Shown here piece after piece: positions 25,974 to 33,936 of a stretch of DNA of 64,000 nucleotides. This DNA comes from Bacteroidales bacterium (GTDB lineage: Bacteria; Bacteroidota; Bacteroidia; Bacteroidales; P3): NCBI GenBank assembly GCA_009785505.1, contig WQWA01000003.1, positions 1 through 64,000 on the forward strand. The letters are read 5' to 3'. Below the pieces are notes generated by a model. That model searched no databases. It was given only the letters and a program-made list of their open reading frames with translations, and was not told the DNA's origin. The stretch's first letter is position 1. Every line of letters starts with the position of its first letter. The translations under genes and the position numbers were made by a program.

Positions 25974-26738
25974 ATGAATAAGCTCGAAGAACGATCAGAC
26001 GGTAAATATACAACACGAAAAAAACCATTCGTTTCGCTTGGTGTTTTTGAGCCATCTATAATAGAACGGGTCTTCGAGTTCGCATACGACATGACTTTCG
26101 GCAAAACCGGAGAACATCGCAACCATCGAACCGGCGGAACACATCGTCGAAAAAAAGGGGAGATTTTTGCCAATACTTTTCAAGGTAAGCTTGCTGAATT
26201 TGCTTTCTGCAACACAGCTTGCCAAGAACTTCCGCACATAGAAGAACCAGACCTTTCAATATCAAAACTCGGCATTTGGGATGATTCAGACTTCGTTGTT
26301 GATAACCATACATTAAACATTAAATCAATTGCATGGTTTAGTGATCTGCTTTTGTTGGAAACCAAAGACTGGAACGAAAAAGGACAATACACCCCGAATT
26401 TGAAAAAAGAAGGCAAACATGCAGATTATGATTTTTTCATCCTGGTAAAAATGAAGCCAGACAGCAAAAAATTACTCAGCGGAAACCGAATGCTATTCAC
26501 AAATACCATTGATAAAGAGCTACTGAAAAAAATGGTGCTCGCCGAAAAATGGGAATATGATATTCCCGGCTGGTGTTGTAGACACCAGCTCGTTGAGATA
26601 ATTAAGAAACCACACATCATAAGGGAAAAAGAAATGCTAAACGGCACAACACCCATGGACGCGGACAATTACTACATACAAGCAGGCGATATGCACAATA
26701 TCGAGTCGTTGATAAACATACTGAAAGACAAAAAATAG
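25974..26738 (+). CDS. Hypothetical protein, possible PD-(D/E)XK nuclease
   Basis: A 254-aa soluble protein that I do not recognise. A possible nuclease core is E in GKLAEFAF (about residue 75), D in DSDFVVD (about 103-109) and NIKS (about 114-117) as the final xxK element. The N-terminal part is basic (RNHRTGGTHRRKKGE). There is no methylase or other restriction partner. It stops one base before an alternative start of kamB, so it lies directly upstream of it. Confidence 0.4.
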   Translation: MNKLEERSDGKYTTRKKPFVSLGVFEPSIIERVFEFAYDMTFGKTGEHRNHRTGGTHRRKKGEIFANTFQGKLAEFAFCNTACQELPHIEEPDLSISKLGIWDDSDFVVDNHTLNIKSIAWFSDLLLLETKDWNEKGQYTPNLKKEGKHADYDFFILVKMKPDSKKLLSGNRMLFTNTIDKELLKKMVLAEKWEYDIPGWCCRHQLVEIIKKPHIIREKEMLNGTTPMDADNYYIQAGDMHNIESLINILKDKK

Positions 26739-26764
26739 TGCGTAAAACATTCAACGTTGGCAAA

Positions 26765-27838
26765 ATGTTTTTTATCAAAGAAATACAAAAGTTTAACAGC
26801 GTGTCCATCGTCGGCATGGCAAAAAACACAGGCAAAACGACGTGTCTGAATTATATCATTGAACGATTGTATGCCGAAGGAAAAAAAATTGCACTGACCT
26901 CAATCGGAGTTGATGGCGAAGAGCGAGATGTGTTGTACGATACGCCAAAACCTCGCATTGTTTTGCACAAAGGTATGGTGTTTGTAACTTCGGAAAAAGA
27001 TTTTTCGGAGTGTGAATTTCCTGCGGAAATTTTGTCAATGTCGGAACGCTCTACACCGCTTGGTCGTTTGGTTACGGCACGTGCCAAAGGTTCAGGAAAA
27101 GTCGTGATTTCGGGACCTTCAGACTCGGCTTGGTTGCAAGAAGTTTTGTCTGAATTACCAAAATTTGGCGTAGAAATAACGTTGGTTGATGGTGCGCTTT
27201 CGCGAATGAGTTTGGCATCACCTGCTGTAACGGAAGCGTTGATTTTATGCACCGGTGCGGCTTGTTCGCCACAACTGCAAGAATTAATTCGTAAAACAAA
27301 ATTTCGTTGTAGTTTGATAGATTTGGAGCAAGTGAATGATGTTTTGAAAAATCAATTGCAACAATTGGATGACGGCGTTTGGGCGGAAAATCCCGCGACG
27401 AATGTATGGGAAAAGATAGCAAATTCTGTATTCACTTTCGACAACGACAGTCGTCATTGCGAGGCACTAAGTGCCGAAGCAATCCAGAAAGAAGTGGATT
27501 GCTTCGCTACGCTCGCAATGACGGATAGCAAAAAAATATTCGTCACCGGTGCAATTACAGACGATTTCCTAAAACAATTAAACAAACACAAACAACCGTT
27601 ACACCTCATCACCACCGACTTTACAAAACTTTTTATCACTCCCCTAACCTACGATAAATTCTTTCGCAACGGCGGAAAAATAAACGTTCTGCAAAAAGCC
27701 AAATTAATTGCCGTTTGCACCAATCCCACCTCGCCCGAAGGAGCGTATTTTGACCCTGAATTGTTACAATCGGAAATGGAAAGAGCGTTGGGTGTTTCGG
27801 TGTATGATGTTGTAAAATGTCCTAAACAAGAATTATGA
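26765..27838 (+). CDS. kamB: Lysine 5,6-aminomutase reactivase subunit KamB with an in-frame repeat insertion
   Basis: P-loop protein that, with KamC, reactivates the B12-dependent lysine 5,6-aminomutase by exchanging damaged cobalamin. The P-loop GMAKNTGKT is at residues 17-25. I use ATG 26765 because it places the P-loop near the N-terminus; a GTG at 26738 is the alternative. Residues about 230-253 are encoded by the palindromic repeat 27452-27523, probably in a loop between domains. No kamC follows; instead an SH3-like gene overlaps the stop by ATGA, then kamD. Confidence 0.8.
   Translation: MFFIKEIQKFNSVSIVGMAKNTGKTTCLNYIIERLYAEGKKIALTSIGVDGEERDVLYDTPKPRIVLHKGMVFVTSEKDFSECEFPAEILSMSERSTPLGRLVTARAKGSGKVVISGPSDSAWLQEVLSELPKFGVEITLVDGALSRMSLASPAVTEALILCTGAACSPQLQELIRKTKFRCSLIDLEQVNDVLKNQLQQLDDGVWAENPATNVWEKIANSVFTFDNDSRHCEALSAEAIQKEVDCFATLAMTDSKKIFVTGAITDDFLKQLNKHKQPLHLITTDFTKLFITPLTYDKFFRNGGKINVLQKAKLIAVCTNPTSPEGAYFDPELLQSEMERALGVSVYDVVKCPKQEL
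27452..27523. repeat. Palindromic repeat inserted in frame in kamB
   Basis: A 72-bp element (24 codons) with 12-base perfect ends CGTCATTGCGAG and CTCGCAATGACG and inner arms CGAAGCAATCC and GGATTGCTTCG. It belongs to the same family as the intergenic copy at 41805-41880. All 24 codons are open in the kamB frame. Confidence 0.92.
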
Positions 27839-28206
27839 AATACATCGTTAAACAAAACCACAGAACAGAATTTCCAAACCCAATAATTCTGAAACAAGGG
27901 GAAAAAGTAATCATTGGTCAAACTTCGGAAGAAACTATCGGAGAAACACAATATGATGAAAATTGGACGAATTGGATTTTTTGTACAAAACTTGACAAAT
28001 CAAACGAAGGTTGGGTCCCTAAACAAATAATCGAAGTCGAAAATGATTTTGGAACAATTACTGAGGATTATTCTGCAAAAGAATTAGATGTAGACAATGG
28101 CACGATTGTGGAAGGAATTAAAGAATTAAATGGTTGGTTGTTGTCGAGAGATGAAAAAACGAACGAAATAGGATGGATTCCGTTGGATAAAATAAGCAAA
28201 ATTTAA
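27835..28206 (+). CDS. SH3-like domain protein
   Basis: A 123-aa protein with two SH3-like halves. The first is ILKQGEKVIIGQ through GWVPKQII (about 20-64) and the second is YSAKELDVDNG through GWIPLDKI (about 77-121). There is no signal peptide. The start overlaps the kamB stop by ATGA and the stop lies 7 nt before kamD. In other lysine-fermenting bacteria this slot can hold kamC, which is absent here. Function unknown. Confidence 0.6.
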   Translation: MKYIVKQNHRTEFPNPIILKQGEKVIIGQTSEETIGETQYDENWTNWIFCTKLDKSNEGWVPKQIIEVENDFGTITEDYSAKELDVDNGTIVEGIKELNGWLLSRDEKTNEIGWIPLDKISKI

Positions 28207-28213
28207 CAAAAAT

Positions 28214-29761
28214 ATGAACAGCAAATTAGGATTAGATTTTTCAAAAGTCGAAAAAGCAAAAAACACAGCACAGAAAATTGCAATTGATGTGCAGAAATTC
28301 GTGGATGATTACACAACCGTTGCGGTGGAACGCACATTGTGCCGATTGGTAGGCATTGACGGCGTGGACGAAAATTTTGTTCCTCTGCCGAACGTGGTCG
28401 TCGAAGCGGTGCAAGAGGCTGGATTGTTATCGAACGGAGTGTTGTCGTTGCTCGGCAATGCAATGATAGCAACCAAACTTTCGCCACAGAAAATCGCAGA
28501 AAAAATTGCCAGCGGAAGTTTAGATGTTTCTACTTTCGAAAAGCATTCGCAGGCCGATATTCAAAACGTGTTGCAGCCTTTTGTAAACACAGCAATCGAA
28601 CGCATTCGCAACAATCGCAAACGGCGTGAAGAAACAATTGAAAAAATCGGCGAAGGCACAAAACCTTACCTTTATGTGATTGTTGCAACGGGCAACATCT
28701 ACGAAGATGTGGTGCAAGCACAAGCCGCCGCACGACAAGGTGCTGACATCATTGCTGTGATTCGCACCACAGGTCAAAGTTTGCTTGACTATGTGCCTTA
28801 CGGTGCAACAACAGAGGGTTTTGGCGGAACGTATGCCACGCAAGAAAATTTCCGCATCATGCGGAAAGCCTTGGATGAAGTAGGTTTGGAAGTTGGGCGA
28901 TATATTCGTTTGTGCAATTATTGTTCGGGATTATGTATGCCGGAAATCGCTGCAATGGGTGCACTTGAAGGATTAGATGTGATGTTGAACGATGCCCTTT
29001 ACGGAATTTTGTTTCGTGACATCAACATGCAACGCACATTAGTTGATCAGTATTTTTCTAGAATTATCAACGGTTTTGCAGGTGTGATTATCAATACCGG
29101 TGAAGATAATTATTTGACGACTGCCGATGCGTTTGAGGAGGCACACACCGTTTTGGCATCGGATTTAATCAACGAGCAACTGGCTCTTTTAGCAGGAATT
29201 CCCGAAGAGCAAATGGGTTTGGGACACGCTTTCGAAATGGATCCCGAACTCAAAAACGGTTTTCTTTACGAATTGGCACAAGCCCAAATGACACGTGAAA
29301 TTTTTCCGAAAGCACCTTTAAAATATATGCCTCCAACCAAATTTATGACGGGTAATGTTTTTAAAGGACAAATCCAAAATGCACTATTCAATCAAGTTTC
29401 CATTTGGACAGGACAAGGTATTCAACTTTTAGGAATGCTTACGGAAGCAGTGCATACGCCGTTTATGTCCGACCGTTTTTTGGCGATAGAAAATGCAAAA
29501 TATATTTTCAATAATATGGAAAACATCGGCGACGAAGTAGAATTTAAACCCAACGGAATAATCCAACAACGTGCTCAAAAAGTTTTGGATGATGCTTTGG
29601 AATTATTACAAAACATCGAAAAAGAAGGTTTGTTTTCTGCTTTGGAAAAAGGATTTTTTGGTGCTATCAAACGTCCGAAAGATGGTGGGAAAGGGCTTTC
29701 GGGGGTTTCGCAGAAAAACGAAAATTACATCAATCCGTTTGTGGGATTGATGAAAAAGTAA
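28214..29761 (+). CDS. kamD: Lysine 5,6-aminomutase, alpha subunit
   Basis: Large PLP-binding subunit of the adenosylcobalamin enzyme that moves the terminal amino group of beta-lysine to give 3,5-diaminohexanoate. The 515-aa protein matches the family from LGLDFSKVEKA at the start to the GYLYELAQAQM-like segment FLYELAQAQMTREIFP near residue 355. The ATG at 28214 lies 7 nt after the SH3-like gene. The partner subunit kamE is 4.2 kb downstream with six features between, so the normal kamDE adjacency is broken. Confidence 0.95.
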   Translation: MNSKLGLDFSKVEKAKNTAQKIAIDVQKFVDDYTTVAVERTLCRLVGIDGVDENFVPLPNVVVEAVQEAGLLSNGVLSLLGNAMIATKLSPQKIAEKIASGSLDVSTFEKHSQADIQNVLQPFVNTAIERIRNNRKRREETIEKIGEGTKPYLYVIVATGNIYEDVVQAQAAARQGADIIAVIRTTGQSLLDYVPYGATTEGFGGTYATQENFRIMRKALDEVGLEVGRYIRLCNYCSGLCMPEIAAMGALEGLDVMLNDALYGILFRDINMQRTLVDQYFSRIINGFAGVIINTGEDNYLTTADAFEEAHTVLASDLINEQLALLAGIPEEQMGLGHAFEMDPELKNGFLYELAQAQMTREIFPKAPLKYMPPTKFMTGNVFKGQIQNALFNQVSIWTGQGIQLLGMLTEAVHTPFMSDRFLAIENAKYIFNNMENIGDEVEFKPNGIIQQRAQKVLDDALELLQNIEKEGLFSALEKGFFGAIKRPKDGGKGLSGVSQKNENYINPFVGLMKK

Positions 29762-29765
29762 AGTC

Positions 29766-30815
29766 ATGACCGAACAATTATCTCGCAGAAAATTCCTTAA
29801 GGGCTGTGCCGCTATGGCAGGGGTTGCCGTATTGGGAAGTTTGGGTTGTTCGGGAATTGGGAGACGACAAACCTCAACAGATTCCGTAGGAGTAGATCAA
29901 CGCGGAAATTCATTAGAACCAAGATATTTGGAGTTAGAGCGTAGCGGCGAACTTGAATATCGTGAGAAAGCACTTTGGGAATTGTATTCGCCTTGTTATC
30001 TTTGTCCGAGACTGTGCGGGGCAAGACGTGCAGAAGGCGAGGGTGGAGCGTGTACGGCTGCGAGCAATTTCCGTGTCGCTTCACACGGACCTGCTTTCAA
30101 TATTGATCCACCGATTTCCGGCACTCGTGGTTCAGGGTCGATTTTTATGTCGAATTGCAATTTGCTGTGCGTTTTTTGTCAAAATTGGCATATCGCACAT
30201 CGTGGTGACGGACGAGTAACCACCCACCGAGAACTCGCAAACATTATGTTGGATCAACAACGTCGAAGGGCTCACAATGTCAATATCGTTACACCAACAC
30301 ATCATTATCCTCATATTGTTACTGCATTACGAATAGCGATAAATCGAGGACTTAGCATTCCGTTAGTAGTAAATTCAAGCGGTTACGAATCTCTCGAAGT
30401 GATAAAATTGCTCGATGGCGTTATTGATATTTATATGCCGGATTTTAAGTTTATGGATTCGGAAATTGCTAAACCATTTATTGAATATGCCCCAAATTAT
30501 ACGGAGCATGCCGCTGCTGCGATAAAAGAGATGCACCGTCAAACGGGCGATCTCGTGATGGTTGATGGCATCGGAAAACGTGGGACAATGCTGATACATT
30601 TAGTGATGCCGGAAAATTTGTCGGGAACAGATAAATTTGTTCGTTGGGTTGCCGACGAACTCGGTCCGGATACTTACGTCAATATTATGGGTCAATTTTT
30701 TCCTGCATTTAGATCCAACGAATTTCCACCGCTCGACCGACGAATAACACAGCAAGAATTCGCACAAGCCTTGCGTTGGGCGAGAGAGGCGGGATTGCGA
30801 AACTTACGACAATAA
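29766..30815 (+). CDS. Tat-exported radical SAM protein (COG1313 type), paralogue 1
   Basis: A 349-aa radical SAM protein related to pyruvate-formate-lyase-activating-like COG1313. It has a twin-arginine signal (SRRKFLKGCAAMAG) followed by a lipobox-like LGSLGC, so it may be exported folded and lipid-anchored. A first cysteine set is CYLCPRLC (about 77-84), and the cluster motif C-x3-C-x2-C is CNLLCVFC (about 132-139). It starts 5 nt after kamD and overlaps a TonB-like pseudogene by one base. An exported radical SAM enzyme is unusual because the cluster needs low-potential electrons. Substrate unknown. Confidence 0.82.
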   Translation: MTEQLSRRKFLKGCAAMAGVAVLGSLGCSGIGRRQTSTDSVGVDQRGNSLEPRYLELERSGELEYREKALWELYSPCYLCPRLCGARRAEGEGGACTAASNFRVASHGPAFNIDPPISGTRGSGSIFMSNCNLLCVFCQNWHIAHRGDGRVTTHRELANIMLDQQRRRAHNVNIVTPTHHYPHIVTALRIAINRGLSIPLVVNSSGYESLEVIKLLDGVIDIYMPDFKFMDSEIAKPFIEYAPNYTEHAAAAIKEMHRQTGDLVMVDGIGKRGTMLIHLVMPENLSGTDKFVRWVADELGPDTYVNIMGQFFPAFRSNEFPPLDRRITQQEFAQALRWAREAGLRNLRQ

Positions 30816-31148
30816 TGAAAAAACACATTGTATCTATTTTTGTATTGCTTTTCTATGCGAATGTTTTTTGCTACTCTCAAATTACCGAGAATAGCATAGG
30901 CTCTAAAGAGGTTTTTGCGATTGTTGAACAACCTCCTGAGTTTCCGGGAGGAATAAACGCATTTAGAGAATATATGGCACAAAATGTAGGCATACTTATT
31001 CGTATTCCTGACCCTCAACTAGATATTGGCAGATACACAAAAGAGGATTGTCCGTGCATTACAAGAAATGCCAAAATGGATACCAGGAAAACAACGTGGA
31101 AGACCTGTTCGTGTTCAGTATCAATTTCAGTTTGGATTACTACCCTAA
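30815..31148 (+). pseudogene. Truncated, frameshifted TonB C-terminal-domain gene
   Basis: The frame from ATG 30815 has a signal peptide (IVSIFVLLFYANVFCYSQ) and VEQPPEFPGGINAFREYMAQN, the start of a Bacteroidota TonB C-terminal domain. After about residue 76 the correct end appears one frame over: RIVRALQEMPKWIPGKQ through QYQFQF, ending at the TAA at 31146-31148. Some 40 residues of the domain core are missing. The gene has thus suffered a deletion and a +1 shift. It lies right before RAYT element 2. Confidence 0.8.
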
Positions 31149-31158
31149 CGCCAGCCCC

Positions 31159-31794
31159 GCATCCCGTTAGGGATGCATCGCTCGGTAGAAAAGACAGCCA
31201 TCAAAGCACCCCTGCATTCCGTAGGAATGCAACCAATCGTTAGCAAAGAAACAATATGCCTAACACCTATACACAAATCCATATTCACGCCATTTTCGCC
31301 GTTCAAAACCGAACATCGTTGATAGATAAATCGTGGCAAGAAAGATTGTACAAATACATTATTTCTATCACACAAAAACACGGACACAAAGTTTTGTCTA
31401 TCGGCGGAATGCCCGACCACGTGCATATTTTGTTTGGTTTTCGTCCTACGCAAGCCTTATCGAAATTAATGCAAGAAGTAAAGCGTGATAGTTCGGAGTG
31501 GATAAACAAAGAGAAGTTTGTTAGGGGGAAATTTTCGTGGCAAGAGGGGTACGGTGCATTCAGTTATGCGAAATCGCAAATCCCGAATGTTGTAGAATAT
31601 ATTGAAAAACAAGAAAAACATCATAAAAAACATACATTTCGTGAGGAATATTTGGAAATTTTGAAAAAATTTGATGTGGAATATGACGAGCGGTATGTTT
31701 TTAAAGACGTTGAGGAATAGGTTGCATTCCGCAGGAATGCAGGGCAAAGAGAAATAACATTTTTCTACCGAGCGATGCATCCCTAACGGGATGC
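31159..31794 (+). mobile_element. RAYT element 2 framed by inverted REP pairs
   Basis: A 636-bp unit. Outer left end 31159-31193 and outer right end 31760-31794 are inverted copies with 34 of 35 matches: palindrome GCATCCC-GTTA-GGGATGC, then ATCGCTCGGTAGAAAA facing inwards. Inner pair: TGCATTCCGTAGGAATGCA (31213-31231) and its counterpart at 31723-31741. The architecture equals element 1 but the REP sequences differ. Confidence 0.88.
31256..31720 (+). CDS. REP-associated tyrosine transposase (RAYT), paralogue 2
   Basis: A 154-aa HUH transposase closely similar to the one at 13558. HUH histidines are in MPDHVHIL (about residues 49-56), RAYT block KFSWQEGYGAFSYAKSQI near 93, and the catalytic tyrosine is expected in VEYIEKQEKHHKK. 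The stop codon touches the inner right REP. The gene lies between a TonB-like pseudogene and the second Tat radical SAM gene, so its arrival may have separated two tandem copies of the latter. Confidence 0.88.
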   Translation: MPNTYTQIHIHAIFAVQNRTSLIDKSWQERLYKYIISITQKHGHKVLSIGGMPDHVHILFGFRPTQALSKLMQEVKRDSSEWINKEKFVRGKFSWQEGYGAFSYAKSQIPNVVEYIEKQEKHHKKHTFREEYLEILKKFDVEYDERYVFKDVEE

Positions 31795-31826
31795 GAACGG
31801 CTCGGCAAAAATTAAGCAATTTAATT

Positions 31827-32876
31827 ATGAACCAACAATTATCCCGTAGAAAATTTCTCAAAGGTTGCTGTGCTATGGCAGGCGTAGCAATGCTTGGGAG
31901 TTTTGGTTGCTCGGGAATTGTGGGGCAATCAGAAAACAATCCAAGAGGAGCGAGAAACCAACGCAGAAACATTCCCGAACCGAGATATTTGGAATTGGAA
32001 CGCAGTGGCGAACTCGCACACAGAGAAAAAGCACTTTGGAAGTTGTATTCGCCGTGCTATCTTTGTCCGCGTTTATGCGGTGCGAAACGTGCGGAAGGCA
32101 TTGGCGGATATTGTACTGTTGCAAGTAGTTTTAGAGTGGCGTCTTATGGTGTTGATTTTGCTACTGAACGCCCCATTCGTGGCACTCGTGGTTCCGGTGG
32201 AATCTTTTTGTCGAATTGTAATTTATTGTGTATTTTCTGTCAGAACTGGCAAATCGCTCATCGTGGCGACGGTAGTGTGACTACACCTGATCAACTCGCC
32301 AACATGATGATGAGCATTCAGCGGAGAAATCCACATAATGTTAGTTTTATATCGCCTACACATTTGGTACCACAAATTGTATCTGCATTAAGAATTGCGA
32401 TTGGCAGAGGTTTTAATTTGCCTTTGCTTTTCGATACCAGCGGTTACGAATCTTTGGAAGTGATTAAATTGCTCGACGGAGTTGTTGATATTTATCAACC
32501 CGATTTCAAATTTATGGATTCGGAAATTGCCGCACGTTTTACGCAAGGTGCACCAAATTATGCGGAACACGCCGCTGCCGCAATAAAGGAAATGCATCGT
32601 CAAGTGGGTGTGTTGAAAATGGCTGATGGCTTGGCGTATCGTGGGATTTTGATGCGGCATTTGGTTTTGCCCGAAAATCTATCGGAAACGGATAAATTTG
32701 TTCGATGGGTTGCCAACGAACTTTCGCCTGAAACGCACATCAACATTTCCGGTCAATTTTTTCCTGCATTTAGATCAAACGAATTTCCACCTCTCAACAG
32801 GCGTATAACACGAACAGAACACAACCAAGCGATGACTTGGGCGAGAGATGCGGGATTGCATAATTTTCATTCGTAG
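31827..32876 (+). CDS. Tat-exported radical SAM protein (COG1313 type), paralogue 2
   Basis: A 349-aa tandem paralogue of 29766-30815, most residues shared. It has SRRKFLKGCCAMAG, the lipobox-like LGSFGC, CYLCPRLC (about 77-84) and CNLLCIFC (about 132-139). The ATG at 31827 is chosen to match the paralogue; a longer frame would start in the RAYT right end. The two copies differ mainly in the linker after the signal and in scattered positions. Likely a second copy with related but possibly different substrate. Confidence 0.82.
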   Translation: MNQQLSRRKFLKGCCAMAGVAMLGSFGCSGIVGQSENNPRGARNQRRNIPEPRYLELERSGELAHREKALWKLYSPCYLCPRLCGAKRAEGIGGYCTVASSFRVASYGVDFATERPIRGTRGSGGIFLSNCNLLCIFCQNWQIAHRGDGSVTTPDQLANMMMSIQRRNPHNVSFISPTHLVPQIVSALRIAIGRGFNLPLLFDTSGYESLEVIKLLDGVVDIYQPDFKFMDSEIAARFTQGAPNYAEHAAAAIKEMHRQVGVLKMADGLAYRGILMRHLVLPENLSETDKFVRWVANELSPETHINISGQFFPAFRSNEFPPLNRRITRTEHNQAMTWARDAGLHNFHS

Positions 32877-32909
32877 TGAACTCTAATTTTGAACCAAAAA
32901 TAAAAAACC

Positions 32910-33719
32910 ATGAAGAAAATTCTATTTACAATAGCAATCATTAGCCTGCTACTCGCAGGTTGCGACAAAGAATCGAATAATGGCATTGATTCTGAAATCA
33001 ACATTACAATGATGGAAGATTTGTCAGGAGCTATTCAATTATATTTCTCGACAACAAAAATATATCCATGCATGAATTATTGGATTGATTTGTCCTGGAA
33101 GAGGTCTTCAAACAATATTGATGTCACATTTAAGGGTGTGATTTCGCCCGGCGTTTGCCTTAGAGCTCTCGGACCAGCGACCGAAACTCTTAATTTAGGT
33201 GTGTTAAATAACGGAACGTATCAACTTAGCTTTTACAATAGGGACGAAAGGCAATCGGGAGAATTAATCGTTTCATCAGAGGGTTATAGAATAAATTTTG
33301 CTAATAACTCCCTCGTTCATTTTAGAAATATACCGTTAAACCGAATTCCTGAAAATACTATTTGGGTCGTAGTCAGCTATAATGAAGAAAACTTATTGTT
33401 GTCGTTTCTTGAAGCTTTTATGGAGTTAGACGTAACTGAAAAATCGAATGTTACTCGTGGTTATTATTCTTTTGAAAACTACCATATGCTGGGGGTTTTT
33501 AGTGGTTTTAAAGCAGAAAATGATGGCTCAATTACATTTCTTCCTAGCTTTACCAATTGTGGTGTAATGTTGGGCAGACGGTTTATGCGGTCGTTCGTTT
33601 TTCAAAATTCAGAAAGCTCTGCAAATATAGAACAATTAATCAGGCAACATAGAGAGCAAATAGAAATAAGAGCGTTCACAGATAAAGGGGAGCAGTTTAT
33701 GAGTTGGCTTATGAATTAA
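32910..33719 (+). CDS. Lipoprotein of unknown function
   Basis: A 269-aa protein with a lipoprotein signal (LFTIAIISLLLAGC, lipidated C18). The rest looks beta-rich with no family I recognise; the N-terminal half may be an Ig-like sandwich. It lies 33 nt after the second radical SAM gene and could be part of the same envelope unit. A repeat follows its stop. Confidence 0.55.
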   Translation: MKKILFTIAIISLLLAGCDKESNNGIDSEINITMMEDLSGAIQLYFSTTKIYPCMNYWIDLSWKRSSNNIDVTFKGVISPGVCLRALGPATETLNLGVLNNGTYQLSFYNRDERQSGELIVSSEGYRINFANNSLVHFRNIPLNRIPENTIWVVVSYNEENLLLSFLEAFMELDVTEKSNVTRGYYSFENYHMLGVFSGFKAENDGSITFLPSFTNCGVMLGRRFMRSFVFQNSESSANIEQLIRQHREQIEIRAFTDKGEQFMSWLMN

Positions 33720-33736
33720 ATCTTTTTTGCTTGTGT

Positions 33737-33782
33737 GGAAATTCCCATAGCAAGGGGATTCCTCGCTTTGCTCGGAATGACG
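33737..33782. repeat. Truncated palindromic repeat
   Basis: GGAAATTCCC and GGGGATTCC form a hairpin, followed by CTCGCTTTGCTCGGAATGACG. This is a shortened copy of the element family at 9764-9842. It may work as terminator after the lipoprotein gene. Confidence 0.65.
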
Positions 33783-33849
33783 ACACAAAAAAACGCCCCA
33801 AAAAGCAACATATCATTAACATAGGACAACACCCTACGCTAATGAATAC

Positions 33850-33918
33850 AAGGCTTTCAGCCTTGACCAGCTCCGCCCGCAGGGCGATATATGAATAACC
33901 ACAGGCGCTAGCCTGTGG
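33850..33918. repeat. Array of three different small palindromes
   Basis: AAGGCTTTCAGCCTT (33850-33864), CGCCCGCAGGGCG (33874-33886) and CCACAGGCGCTAGCCTGTGG (33899-33918), spaced by about 10 bases, end 18 nt before the kamE start. Confidence 0.8.
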
Positions 33919-33936
33919 AACCCCAAACACAAAACT

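Noticed and set aside
25974-28206. Restriction-modification or other defence island
   Set aside because: Only one weak nuclease-like gene; no methylase, helicase or toxin-antitoxin pair, and kamB and the SH3-like gene fit the lysine cluster or stand alone.
33850-33918. CRISPR array
   Set aside because: The palindromes differ in sequence and there are no equal direct repeats with unique spacers; no cas gene is present.
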